Shown here: piece after piece, positions 33,813-41,355 of the stretch
Layout: each line of letters starts with the position of its first letter
How positions within the stretch are numbered: position 1 is the first letter of the stretch
NCBI GenBank assembly: GCA_011682695.1
Contig: JAACED010000017.1
Location: forward strand, 1 to 43,037
Direction of reading: 5' to 3'
DNA: 43,037 nucleotides
DNA from: Gammaproteobacteria bacterium
GTDB taxonomy: Bacteria > Actinomycetota > Acidimicrobiia > Spongiisociales > UBA4744
Notes under the pieces: model-generated
Told to the model about the DNA's origin: nothing
The model's input: only the letters and a program-made list of their open reading frames with translations
The model's database searches: none
Position numbers and translations under genes: made by a program

Positions 33813-34877
33813 ATGCGTGTCCTCGTCGTCACCAACGACTTTCCACCCTCACCCGGCGGCATCCAACGGTATGTCGGTGACCTGCTGCGGCACGTTCCAT
33901 GGGAGGTACACGTTGCTGCTCCATCTCATCCAGAGGCTTTCTCCGACACTCTGGTTTCCCGCTACGAGCGGGCTCTGACGCCAACACGGAGGGTCGCAAC
34001 CTGGATCGCCGGGCAGATTGAGGAGCATCGGTGCGACATGGTGCTCTACGCGGCGCTTCCACTTGCCCTACTCGGACCAGGCGTCGCGGAACGCACCGGG
34101 GTGCCGTACGCGCTGTTTCTGCATGGGGCAGAGGTCACCATTCCCGCTGCGGTGCCGGGTGTTCGAAGGCGTTATGGGAGAGCGGTACGCGGTGCCGCTG
34201 TGCGACTTGCGGTGAGCCGGTATACGAAGCGACGTGTCGAAGAGCGATTCGACGTACCCGTTGTCTGGGCGGGTGCGGGAGTGGACATCGACATCTTCTC
34301 ACCCGGACCCGTCGAGCACGAAGGCTTCGTTGTCGGGTGTGTGGGGAGATTCGTGCGACGAAAGGGCCATGCCGAGGTCCTACGGGTGGTCTCCTCGTTG
34401 AGGGCGGAAGGACTGCCGGCACGATCGATAATGGTCGGGTGGGGTCCGAGAGAGCAATACCTGCGACGCATCGCTCGCCGGTCTCAGGTTCCGACCGAGT
34501 TCATGGTCCGAGTCTCGCGAACCGCACTCGCCGGCGCGTATCACGAAATGGATGTCTTTGCGATGCCGGTCCGCTCGCGTTGGGCAGGTCTCGAAGTCGA
34601 AGGTCTCGGACTCGTGTACCTGGAGGCAGCGGCAAGCGGACTTCCCGTCATCGCCGGCAGCAGCGGGGGAGCACCGGAGACCGTGGACAATGGGCGGACA
34701 GGCTTCGTCGTGGAGAGCCGCTCGCAGTTGACCTCAGCCCTGCGAACGCTCCAGGCGGATCCTGATCTTGCCGCCGACATGGGCTCTGCCGGCCGTGCCA
34801 GGGTGGCCGAACTCTTCACATGGCCGGCAGTGGTGGCCCGTATCGACCCACAACTTCGCGAGGCCGCAAATGGATGA
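33813..34877 (+). CDS. GT4-family glycosyltransferase, PimB-like
   Basis: 354 residues. The start MRVLVVTNDFPPSPGGIQRY and the segments VGCVGRFVRRKGH, DVFAMPVRSRWAGLEVEGLG and GLPVIAGSSGGAPETV resemble the mycobacterial mannosyltransferase PimB' (Rv2188c), which adds the second mannose to phosphatidylinositol monomannoside. The retaining GT-B catalytic region with the conserved Glu (LEVEGLG...LEAAASG) is intact. A role in phosphatidylinositol mannoside-like glycolipids of the envelope is plausible; the acceptor cannot be confirmed. The family start is at ATG 33813, although the frame is open 48 bases upstream. It overlaps maf by 8 bases. Confidence 0.85.
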   Translation: MRVLVVTNDFPPSPGGIQRYVGDLLRHVPWEVHVAAPSHPEAFSDTLVSRYERALTPTRRVATWIAGQIEEHRCDMVLYAALPLALLGPGVAERTGVPYALFLHGAEVTIPAAVPGVRRRYGRAVRGAAVRLAVSRYTKRRVEERFDVPVVWAGAGVDIDIFSPGPVEHEGFVVGCVGRFVRRKGHAEVLRVVSSLRAEGLPARSIMVGWGPREQYLRRIARRSQVPTEFMVRVSRTALAGAYHEMDVFAMPVRSRWAGLEVEGLGLVYLEAAASGLPVIAGSSGGAPETVDNGRTGFVVESRSQLTSALRTLQADPDLAADMGSAGRARVAELFTWPAVVARIDPQLREAANG

Positions 34878-35442
34878 GACGCTAGTGCTCGCCTCGGGGT
34901 CGCCGCGACGACATGAGCTGCTCACGATGGCCGGTGTTCGACATATGGTCGATGTTCCCGAGATCGATGAGACAGCATTGGCAGGCGAGTCGGCGGACGC
35001 CTACACCGCACGTCTCGCCAGAGCCAAGGCCGCTGCGGTGGCTGCTCGCCATCCCGGATTCTGGACGCTCGGCGCAGACACGGTGGTCGTTGTCGATGGC
35101 CGCATCGTGGGCAAGCCGGGTGACGCCGCCGAGGCCGAGATGATGCTCGAGGCAATGGCCGGGAGGCGACACGAGGTGATCACGGCCGTCGCACTCGTTC
35201 GCGGCTCCGTGGTCGAAGAGCGATCGAGTACGACTTCGGTGTGGATGAGACCGTTCGATCGGGAGATCATCCGCTCCTATGTGGCCACCGGTGAGCCGAT
35301 GGACAAAGCCGGTGCCTATGCGGCCCAGGGCGTCGGCACCATCCTGATCGACCACATCGACGGCGACTTCTTCACGATCATGGGGCTACCACTCAACGCG
35401 GTGATGGAGATGCTGCGATCCGTCGAGTTCGAGGCCGTCTGA
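34870..35442 (+). CDS. maf: Maf-type nucleoside triphosphate pyrophosphatase
   Basis: 190 residues beginning MDETLVLASGSPRRHELL, the phosphate-binding ASGSPRR signature of Maf proteins. The catalytic and metal-binding region is GADTVVVVDGRIVGKPGD, followed by AYAAQGVGTILIDHIDGDFFTIMGLPL. The Maf family hydrolyses non-canonical or dTTP/UTP-like nucleotides to monophosphates and affects septation when overproduced. ATG 34870 lies inside the end of the glycosyltransferase gene (8-base overlap), so the two are co-transcribed. Confidence 0.94.
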   Translation: MDETLVLASGSPRRHELLTMAGVRHMVDVPEIDETALAGESADAYTARLARAKAAAVAARHPGFWTLGADTVVVVDGRIVGKPGDAAEAEMMLEAMAGRRHEVITAVALVRGSVVEERSSTTSVWMRPFDREIIRSYVATGEPMDKAGAYAAQGVGTILIDHIDGDFFTIMGLPLNAVMEMLRSVEFEAV

Positions 35443-35454
35443 AGGCAGCGATGG

Positions 35455-35470
35455 TACGATCGGGTTAACC
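35455..35470 (+). promoter_or_regulatory. Promoter and possible operator of the arsR-like gene
   Basis: TACGAT (35455-35460) is a suitable -10 box, followed directly by the perfect palindrome GGTTAACC (35463-35470) around the expected transcription start. A repressor bound there would block its own gene, which is the usual arrangement for ArsR-family sensors. Confidence 0.45.
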
Positions 35471-35486
35471 AAATTGGAGGCTGGTC

Positions 35487-35852
35487 ATCGGACGCCCCGG
35501 CATCATCGAACCGAACCCCGTCCCGCTATCTGAGAAGGAACTCGCGGCAAAGGTCTTCCGGACGCTTGGTGATGCCACGCGACTCGAGATCGTCGAGATG
35601 CTCCTGGATGGTCCCCGATACCAGAAGGAAATCGTCGATGCGGTCGGCCTGTCCCAGGGGCAGGTCTCACATCACCTGTCGTGCCTCACCTGGTGCGGAC
35701 TGATCTCGGCTGAACGGAAAGGCCGGCCCGTCGAGTACCGGATCGCGGATCCGCGCGTGGTGGCCATGGTCGACATGGCGAAGGCGCTTCTGGAGCACAG
35801 CACAGGGGATATCTGCTCGTGCAGGATTGTCGACGAGGAGCCCGGCGAGTAA
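35487..35852 (+). CDS. ArsR-family metal sensor, CmtR-like, with a non-standard start codon
   Basis: The winged-helix protein is unmistakable: LAAKVFRTLGDATRLEIVEMLLDG, then the recognition helix LSQGQVSHHLSCLTWCGLISA. C66 and C70 in LSCLTWC, together with C110 and C112 near the C-terminus, copy the Cd/Pb-binding cysteines of mycobacterial CmtR (C57, C61, C102). The first ordinary ATG in frame (35598) would delete the first helices. The frame is open back to 35469 with no ATG, GTG or TTG. ATC 35487 lies 6 bases after GGAGG (35476-35480) and is taken as the start (121 residues); CTG 35481 and a sequence error are alternatives. No metal transporter gene is nearby. Confidence 0.8.
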   Translation: MGRPGIIEPNPVPLSEKELAAKVFRTLGDATRLEIVEMLLDGPRYQKEIVDAVGLSQGQVSHHLSCLTWCGLISAERKGRPVEYRIADPRVVAMVDMAKALLEHSTGDICSCRIVDEEPGE

Positions 35853-36199
35853 TACACCATACGTGTCTCGGGGCCGATAGCCGACAGTGGGAGACTCGTC
35901 GTTGGGGTAGGGGCTCAGATTCCGTTGCGGCTTCATCATGTTCCCCGTGCCCGGGGTCGTCGTGCGTTCCCCACCGCTCGCTTCGCTCGCTGGGGGAGGA
36001 ACGCTTGTCCACTTCACCAGGAGGTCGCCAACCCCGTGTCCTCCATCAGGAGGTCCCCAGGGCCGATGTGTGGGAGTTGCCGCCCTGCGGTGGAGGGCGT
36101 CCTGGGAGGTGCCTTCAAGGGACGGACGGATTCGGGCACGTCGATGGGGAGCGCCGGTTCGCGCACCGCCAACACTTCTTGACCGCGGCGCCGAAACAT
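35853..36199. other. Gene-poor region after the arsR-like gene
   Basis: About 350 bases without a supported gene. Bases 35964-36004 fold into a hairpin with GCGTTCC/GGAACGC at its base and a repetitive GCTCGCTTC loop, a likely terminator of the arsR-like transcript. CAGGAGGTC occurs twice (about 36020 and 36047). Open frames here have the look of chance GC-rich ORFs. Confidence 0.45.
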
Positions 36200-36227
36200 T
36201 TGGAGAACCCAATGGGTTGTCTAGACT
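36200..36227 (+). promoter_or_regulatory. Promoter with palindromic operator for two tiny ORFs
   Basis: TTGGAG (36200-36205), a 16-base spacer and TAGACT (36222-36227). The spacer contains AACCCAATGGGTT (36206-36218), a perfect 13-base palindrome between the two promoter boxes, which is a classic repressor position. The start site would lie about 15 bases before the first ATG at 36249. Confidence 0.55.
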
Positions 36228-36248
36228 GGGGAACCGTCAGGAGGATCC

Positions 36249-36395
36249 ATGCTCGGTCAGTCTCATGCGCATTGTCGCCGCCTTCGGTCCGTATCTGACG
36301 ATGGCCGAGGGACGGAAACTTGCAGTTCAGGGGTTTGGCGAAGACGGCAAGATGCTTTCCTGCTGTGCTGCGTGAGTTGGATCGAGAGGAGGTGA
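36249..36395 (+). CDS. Small ORF of 48 codons, Arg- and Cys-rich
   Basis: ATG 36249 lies 4 bases after AGGAGG and shortly after the promoter above. The product is basic with four Cys, two of them adjacent near the C-terminus (FLLCCVSW). Its end contains AGGAGGTGA, which is also the ribosome binding site of the next ORF. The composition is not strongly protein-like. An overlapping frame (36265-36375) gives a 36-residue peptide beginning MRIVAAFGPYL and ending SCCAA that looks more natural but has no ribosome binding site. One of the two may be real; a frameshift between them is also possible. No known family is recognised. Confidence 0.35.
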   Translation: MLGQSHAHCRRLRSVSDDGRGTETCSSGVWRRRQDAFLLCCVSWIERR

Positions 36396-36399
36396 GTCT

Positions 36400-36462
36400 A
36401 TGTCACGGTTCATGATTCCGCGCGTGGCCCATTGTTCCGGGGGCTGCTCGACCAAGTCCTGA
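36400..36462 (+). CDS. Small ORF of 20 codons, Cys-containing peptide
   Basis: Encodes MSRFMIPRVAHCSGGCSTKS. The ribosome binding site AGGAGGTGA (36387-36395) is perfect and 4 bases before the ATG, and it overlaps the stop of the upstream small ORF, so the two are coupled. The HCSGGC segment could bind metal or be modified. No family is recognised and no modifying enzyme is obvious nearby. It is followed by a UUCG hairpin at 36488-36505. Confidence 0.45.
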   Translation: MSRFMIPRVAHCSGGCSTKS

Positions 36463-36487
36463 GCAGGACGAAAAAGGGCTCGGTATC

Positions 36488-36505
36488 GGGGACCTTCGGG
36501 TCCCC
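36488..36505 (+). terminator. UUCG hairpin after the small ORFs
   Basis: GGGGACC and GGTCCCC form a perfect 7-bp stem closed by the extra-stable TTCG tetraloop. It lies 25 bases after the 20-codon ORF. No U-tract follows, so termination is likely but not certain. Confidence 0.6.
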
Positions 36506-36600
36506 GAACTCGCGTCTTGGGAAAGAGGAGAAACGGCCGGGCGATTGGGGGACGTTTCGGGCCCGCCGGGTAATGCACGGCATGTGACGTGGCGGCCAAC

Positions 36601-36627
36601 GCCTCGGTGGGGCCGAGGCGGTACCAT
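36601..36627 (+). promoter_or_regulatory. Inverted repeat and -10 box before the GMC oxidoreductase gene
   Basis: TACCAT (36622-36627) lies 8 bases before GTG 36636, close to the leaderless spacing seen elsewhere in this window. Just upstream, GCCTCGG and CCGAGGC (36601-36607, 36613-36619) form an inverted repeat with a 5-base centre, a possible operator overlapping the promoter. Confidence 0.45.
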
Positions 36628-36635
36628 GAGGCCCA

Positions 36636-38303
36636 GTGAGCTTTGACTACGACGTATTGGTGATCGGTTCCGGGTTCGGCGGCAGCGTGAGCGCGCTGCG
36701 GCTGACGGAGAAGGGCTACCGGGTCGGTGTTCTCGAGGCGGGGAGACGCTGGGATGAGGCGACGTTGCCGAAATCCAGCTGGAACCTGCGCCGCTTTCTC
36801 TGGTTCCCACGCCTGGGGATGAAGGGCATCCAGCGCATCACACTCCTCAAGGACATAATGGCCCTCTCCGGCGCGGGAGTCGGCGGGGGTTCGCTCGTGT
36901 GGGCGAACGTTTCCTATGAGCCGCACAAGGAGGCGTTCTCCGACCCACAGTGGGACGGAATCACCGATTGGAAACAGGAGCTCGCGCCGTTCTACGAGCT
37001 GGCTCGGCGCATGCTCGGTGTGCAGACCAACCCCGTCGAGACACCTGCCGACCGGGTCATACAGGAGGTCGCCCGCAAACTCGGCGTCGAAGACACGTAC
37101 GAACCGACTCCTGTGGCGGTGTACTTCGGCGAGAGTGACGTCACCGTGCGCGACCCCTTCTTTGGCGGCGCCGGACCCGATCGAACCGGATGCATTCTGT
37201 GCGGCGGCTGTATGACAGGGTGTCGTCACAACGCAAAGAATCGGCTCGACAAGACATACCTCTACCTGGCAGAACGAAACGGGGCACAGATCCACCCTGA
37301 GCATCAGGTTGTCGACGTCGTGCCGCTCGACACCGGCGGGTACCGGGTGGTGACCGAGCGTCCGGGGGCCTGGCTGCGGCGCCACCGCCGCGCGTTCACG
37401 GCAGAGCAGGTCGTGTTCTCGGCCGGAGCACTGGGAACGGCCCGGCTGCTACTCAGGCTTCGTGACGATGGACATCTTGAACGGCTGTCACCGCGCCTGG
37501 GTCGACACCTGCGCACCAATTCGGAAGCGCTGGTCGGCGCCTCTGCTCGCACGGTCGATGTGGACTATTCGAAAGGCGTGGCGATCAGTTCGTCGTTTCA
37601 GCCCGACGCGCACACGCACATCGAGCCTGTCCGTTACGAGAAGGGCAGTAATGCGATGGGGCTGCTGTCGGCGATGATGGTCGACGGCGGCGGGAGGATG
37701 CCACGCTGGTTCCGTTTCTTCGGGTCGGCCGTTTTGCACCCGATTCGACTGCTTCGCTCGTTGTCCGTCTACCACTGGTCGGAACGGACGATCATTCTCC
37801 TCGTCATGCAGAGCTTCGACAACAGCCTGAGGTTGCGTCGTGGGCGATTTGGTCGCCTCACGACCGATCAGGAGAGTGGAAAACCGAACCCGACGTTCAT
37901 CCCGGTGGCGAATGAGGCGGCTCGGATCGCGGCCGACCTGATGGATGGTGATCCGGGGAGCAGCATCAACGAGGTGCTGTTGGACATTCCCTTGACGGCA
38001 CACGCCATCGGTGGAGCTTGCATCGGGGCCACTCCCGAGCGTGGCGTCATCGACCCGTACCAGCGGGTGTTCGGCCATGAAGGGCTGCACATCGTTGACG
38101 GCGCTGCGATCACGGCGAATCTGGGTGTCAACCCGTCGCTGACGATCGCGGCGATGAGCGAACGAGCGATGTCATTCTGGCCGAACCGTGGAGAGGAGGA
38201 TCCCCGGCCCGCCATTGGGGATCCCTACGAGCAGTTGGAGCCGGTCGCTCCACGCCATCCGAGTGTTCCAGGCGACGCACCGGCCGCCCTGTTCTATTCC
38301 TAG
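36636..38303 (+). CDS. GMC-family FAD oxidoreductase, ChoD-like
   Basis: 555 residues. The N-terminal FAD-binding site is [23 protein letters not shown]. The Cys-rich segment [18 protein letters not shown] (near 190) and the C-terminal [27 protein letters not shown] closely resemble mycobacterial ChoD (Rv3409c), annotated as a cholesterol oxidase. The wider family acts on alcohol groups of sterols and other lipids; the Cys-rich segment is a feature of this subgroup and could bind a metal or a cluster. The substrate is not predictable. It starts at GTG 36636 with no ribosome binding site, so translation is probably leaderless. A shared terminator follows at 38307-38353. Confidence 0.88.
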   Translation: MSFDYDVLVIGSGFGGSVSALRLTEKGYRVGVLEAGRRWDEATLPKSSWNLRRFLWFPRLGMKGIQRITLLKDIMALSGAGVGGGSLVWANVSYEPHKEAFSDPQWDGITDWKQELAPFYELARRMLGVQTNPVETPADRVIQEVARKLGVEDTYEPTPVAVYFGESDVTVRDPFFGGAGPDRTGCILCGGCMTGCRHNAKNRLDKTYLYLAERNGAQIHPEHQVVDVVPLDTGGYRVVTERPGAWLRRHRRAFTAEQVVFSAGALGTARLLLRLRDDGHLERLSPRLGRHLRTNSEALVGASARTVDVDYSKGVAISSSFQPDAHTHIEPVRYEKGSNAMGLLSAMMVDGGGRMPRWFRFFGSAVLHPIRLLRSLSVYHWSERTIILLVMQSFDNSLRLRRGRFGRLTTDQESGKPNPTFIPVANEAARIAADLMDGDPGSSINEVLLDIPLTAHAIGGACIGATPERGVIDPYQRVFGHEGLHIVDGAAITANLGVNPSLTIAAMSERAMSFWPNRGEEDPRPAIGDPYEQLEPVAPRHPSVPGDAPAALFYS

Positions 38304-38306
38304 CCT

Positions 38307-38353
38307 TTCTCGTGACACTTCGCGGGAATCAACCTCACGAAACGTCACGAGAA
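38307..38353. terminator. Bidirectional terminator between convergent genes
   Basis: TTCTCGTGAC (38307-38316) and GTCACGAGAA (38344-38353) form a perfect 10-bp stem. The loop contains TTCG and CGAA that can pair further. It lies between the stop of the ChoD-like gene and the stop of the convergent acyl-CoA synthetase gene, a position suited to ending both transcripts. Confidence 0.75.
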
Positions 38354-38356
38354 CGG

Positions 38357-39975
38357 TCAATCGTCCAGCATGACATCGGAGTAGCGGGCTCGCACAGTGC
38401 GCTTGTCGAACTTGCCGGTTCCGGTCTTGGGGAGTTCTTCCACGAAATCGATCCTGTCCGGGACCCACCAATTCGCGACCTTGGTGCGCAGGAATTCGGT
38501 GAGTTCCTGCGCGCTGACCTCAACACCCGGGCGCTTGACGACGACCGCGAGTGGCCGCTCTTGCCAGCGGACGTGGCGCACGCCGACGACGGCGGCTTCA
38601 GAGACCCCGGATGCGCCATGAGGGCGCGTTCGAGATCGAGTGACGAGATCCATTCTCCGCCGGACTTGATCACGTCTTTGGCGCGATCGGTGATACGAAT
38701 GTATCCCTCGGGTTCGATCTTGCACACGTCGCCTGTCCGAAGCCATCCGTCCTCGAAGGACTCGTCGCTTCTCGGATCTCGAATGTACTCGGCGGCGATC
38801 CACGGTCCTCGAATGAGGAGTTCGCCGAACGCCTCGCCGTCGTGGGGGAGCGAGATCCCCTCGTCGTCGACGATCTTGGCCTGCAATCCCGGAACGAGCA
38901 TCCCGGCGGTCTCCAGAAAGTCGAGCTGGCGCTCGAAATCCCAATCTTCCATTCCCGGCTTGAGTTGCGACACCGAGGCGATCGGGTTGGTCTCAGTCAT
39001 TCCCCAACCCTGCACGACGGTGATTCCCCGAGCCTCGTGAAACCACTTGATCATGGCTCTGGGAACGGCAGAGCCGCCGACGATGAATGCTCGGATGCTC
39101 GAGGTGTCGGCCTCGGGGTGTTCCATCAGGTACTGCTGGATGCCAACCCAGACCGTGGGGACACCGGCGGAGAACGTGACCTTCTCGTTCTCGAAGAGCG
39201 ACACGATACCTTTAGGGGAGAGATCAGGTCCGGGATACGTGATCTTGGAGCCACACATGACTGCCTGGTACGGATATCCCCATGCCGCTGCGTGGAACAT
39301 CGGAACGACCGGAAGGATGTTGTCGCCGGCTCCGACGGGATAGTTGGCGACGTTGGAGAGCGTATGGAGGTAGGTGGACCGCTGTGTGTAGGCGACGCCT
39401 TTCGGATTCCCGGTCGTGCCCGACGAGTAGCAGTACATCATGGGGGATCGCTCATCGAGGATCGGCCACACACCCCACGGCTCTGCATCCGCGATCAGGT
39501 CTTCGTACGCGATCGCGTTCGGAAGTGACGTCTCACCAACGGAATCGCCCATGATGATATAGCGCTCGACCTTGTCGAGGTGCTCGGCGAAACGCTCAAC
39601 GAGCGGCACGAGGCTCGGGTCGACGAAGATCACTCTGTCGCCGCCGTGATTGACGATGAAGGCGAGCTGCTCAGGGAACAGGCGAATGTTGAGCGTGTGC
39701 GCCACCCGACCGGTGTTGGCGGTTGCCCAATAGAGTTCGTGGTGACGCTGATTGTTCCAGGCGAACGTTCCCGCGACATCCCCGACTCCGAGGCCGAGTG
39801 TGGTCGCGAGCGCAGTTGCGAGCTTGCGGACTCTCAGGTCCGTTTCGGCGTACGTGTGTCGCTGAATCGACAGGTCGGCTTCTACGGAGACGATCTGCTG
39901 ATCTGGGAACAGTGCTACAGCATGGTTGTAGAGCGTTGAGAGAAGGAGTGGAAAATCGTCCATCATGTGCGGCAT
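38357..39975 (-). pseudogene. Acyl-CoA synthetase (AMP-binding), frameshifted near the C-terminus
   Basis: An adenylate-forming enzyme: YCYSSGTTGNPKGV (P-loop-like AMP site), [36 protein letters not shown] and [23 protein letters not shown]. After this point (about residue 452) the frame changes to unrelated residues ending at 38335. The normal continuation, [20 protein letters not shown] to [14 protein letters not shown], is in another frame ending at 38357. The switch falls on a run of four C on the plus strand (38605-38608); one extra base there restores a protein of about 539 residues. The lost tail contains the catalytic Lys of GKFDK, so the truncated form should not be active. A homopolymer sequence error is as likely as a mutation. 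ATG 39975 has GGAGGG 4 bases upstream. Confidence 0.85.
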
Positions 39976-40065
39976 GGAACCCTCCTGGGTCGGCGACCTC
40001 TCGACGCCAGTACTCGGCCGCGTTGCGTGGCCCAGAAAACCGCACTCTTTGCGGGAACCGGTTGA

Positions 40066-40866
40066 TCAGCTTCCGACTTGCCCCTTGGCTTCCTCGAGAG
40101 CGTTCTCGATGTTGACGCGGAGCTGTGGCGGGAGGTTCGGCTCGGCCAGGACCTCTTCGAGCAGGGGGATTGCCGCCTCAGGGTCTTCGAGTCCGTAGAG
40201 ATTGATGATGCCCAGGAACAGAGTGGCTTCCAGGTTGGTGGGGTCCTTTTTTAGGGCCTGGTCGATGTAATCGACGGCGGCCTCGTTCTGGCCCGTCACG
40301 TAGGCGAGCCATCCGACCCGGGCAAGCGTGTGGCTAGCCTCTCCGTCCGTCGGATTCTGGTCCAACACCATGAGATACTGATCGAGGGCGTTCGAGAAAT
40401 CGTCCGCTTCGAAGTATTGGTCGGCCAGTGCGAGCCGCATCTCGATGATGTCAGGGTTGGCCGCCACGGCAGCCTTCATCTGCTCGAGGGCCGTGGCGCC
40501 CGCATCGCTCTGGGAGGCGGTGTTGGAGACCGGTGGCGACGTTTGTGCCGAAGAGATGACGAGCACCAAGATACCGGTGAATGCTGCAACGAGGATCCCT
40601 GCACCGATGAGGATACGTTTGGTGGAACGCCCCTGCTCAGGAGTCTCGATGGGAGCTTCTTCTGGAGCACTCGGTTCAGCCGGAAGCTCGTTCAGCTGTG
40701 CCTCTGCTTCCGCCAGGTCCTGCTCATAGCGGGCCCGCAAGTCCTGGGCGGTTGCCTCGTCGATCTCGCCGGCGTCGACTTGATCGGCGAGCTCTTGGAT
40801 ATCTCTGGCGATGAGATCGCGGCGTTCGGTCAGACGTGCTCTGAACTCGCCGGCCCGGGAGGTCAA
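40066..40866 (-). CDS. CcmI-like TPR protein of cytochrome c maturation
   Basis: 266 residues. An N-terminal charged coiled-coil (FRARLTERRDLIARDIQELADQVDAGEIDEATAQDL, with variants of the CcmI pattern), one transmembrane helix (about 84-106) and TPR repeats from about 130 to the end. In system I maturation CcmI binds apocytochrome c and presents it to CcmH and CcmF. It overlaps ccmH by 4 bases. No other ccm gene lies in the window. It could also serve the multihaem cytochromes encoded about 10 kb away. Confidence 0.8.
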   Translation of the reverse strand: MTSRAGEFRARLTERRDLIARDIQELADQVDAGEIDEATAQDLRARYEQDLAEAEAQLNELPAEPSAPEEAPIETPEQGRSTKRILIGAGILVAAFTGILVLVISSAQTSPPVSNTASQSDAGATALEQMKAAVAANPDIIEMRLALADQYFEADDFSNALDQYLMVLDQNPTDGEASHTLARVGWLAYVTGQNEAAVDYIDQALKKDPTNLEATLFLGIINLYGLEDPEAAIPLLEEVLAEPNLPPQLRVNIENALEEAKGQVGS

Positions 40867-41264
40867 GACGCTCCCCTCCGGCGGGACCGCATCTTCGAAA
40901 GGATGAGGACCACTCCGGCGATGAGCGCCACACCCGGCAGTAGCCAGACGAGCAGAGTCTTTCCTGCGAAGGGAGGGTCAACGAGGATCGCAGTGTTGTA
41001 GCGATCCTCGAAGTACTGGATGATCTGATCATCGGTCCATCCGGCTGCAACCTTCTCTCGGGTGATCGCCATCATCGTCTGGGCGGTTTCGGACGGTGAC
41101 TCACCGATCGTGACTCCCTGACACACAGGGCACTTGATGCGCTGACCAAGGCTGCTGACACGATCTTCGGGTGTCGAATCACCTGCGATCAGACCCGCAA
41201 CGACGATCCCTGCAAGCACCAGGGTGATGACGCCGGCGATGATCTGTCTTGCGCGGTTGGACAT
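40863..41264 (-). CDS. ccmH: CcmH-family cytochrome c maturation protein
   Basis: 133 residues. An N-terminal helix (about 8-28), then the redox motif in QRIKCPVCQGVTIGESPSETAQ (C45, C48), which matches the LRCPVCQ signature of CcmH/NrfF, and a C-terminal transmembrane helix in LLVWLLPGVALIAGVVLIL. CcmH reduces the CXXCH cysteines of apocytochrome c outside the membrane before haem attachment. The start ATG 41264 has GGAG 5 bases upstream. The ccmH-ccmI pair is transcribed divergently from the P-loop gene. Confidence 0.9.
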   Translation of the reverse strand: MSNRARQIIAGVITLVLAGIVVAGLIAGDSTPEDRVSSLGQRIKCPVCQGVTIGESPSETAQTMMAITREKVAAGWTDDQIIQYFEDRYNTAILVDPPFAGKTLLVWLLPGVALIAGVVLILSKMRSRRRGAS

Positions 41265-41342
41265 GGATACTCCACACTCGGAGGAAACCGCAAGGATACC
41301 AGAGGCTCAGAGAATGGATTCCGGGAGTGGCGACGAAAGGTC

Positions 41343-41348
41343 TACGCT
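41343..41348 (+). promoter_or_regulatory. -10 box of a leaderless P-loop gene transcript
   Basis: TACGCT ends 7 bases before GTG 41356, repeating the spacing at ilvD and the glycosyltransferase gene. It supports GTG 41356 over the upstream in-frame ATGs. Confidence 0.5.
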
Positions 41349-41355
41349 GCGCGGC

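Noticed and set aside
35938-36375. Plus-strand open frame of 145 codons after the arsR-like gene
   Set aside because: The first part is Pro/Arg-rich chance sequence with hairpins. Only its last 36 codons look protein-like; they are mentioned with the small ORFs.
36249-36462. Small ORFs as a mycofactocin-type precursor beside a GMC oxidoreductase
   Set aside because: Mycofactocin precursors end in a Val-Tyr or similar core (IDGMCGVY) and need radical SAM and MftB genes; neither the core nor these genes are present.
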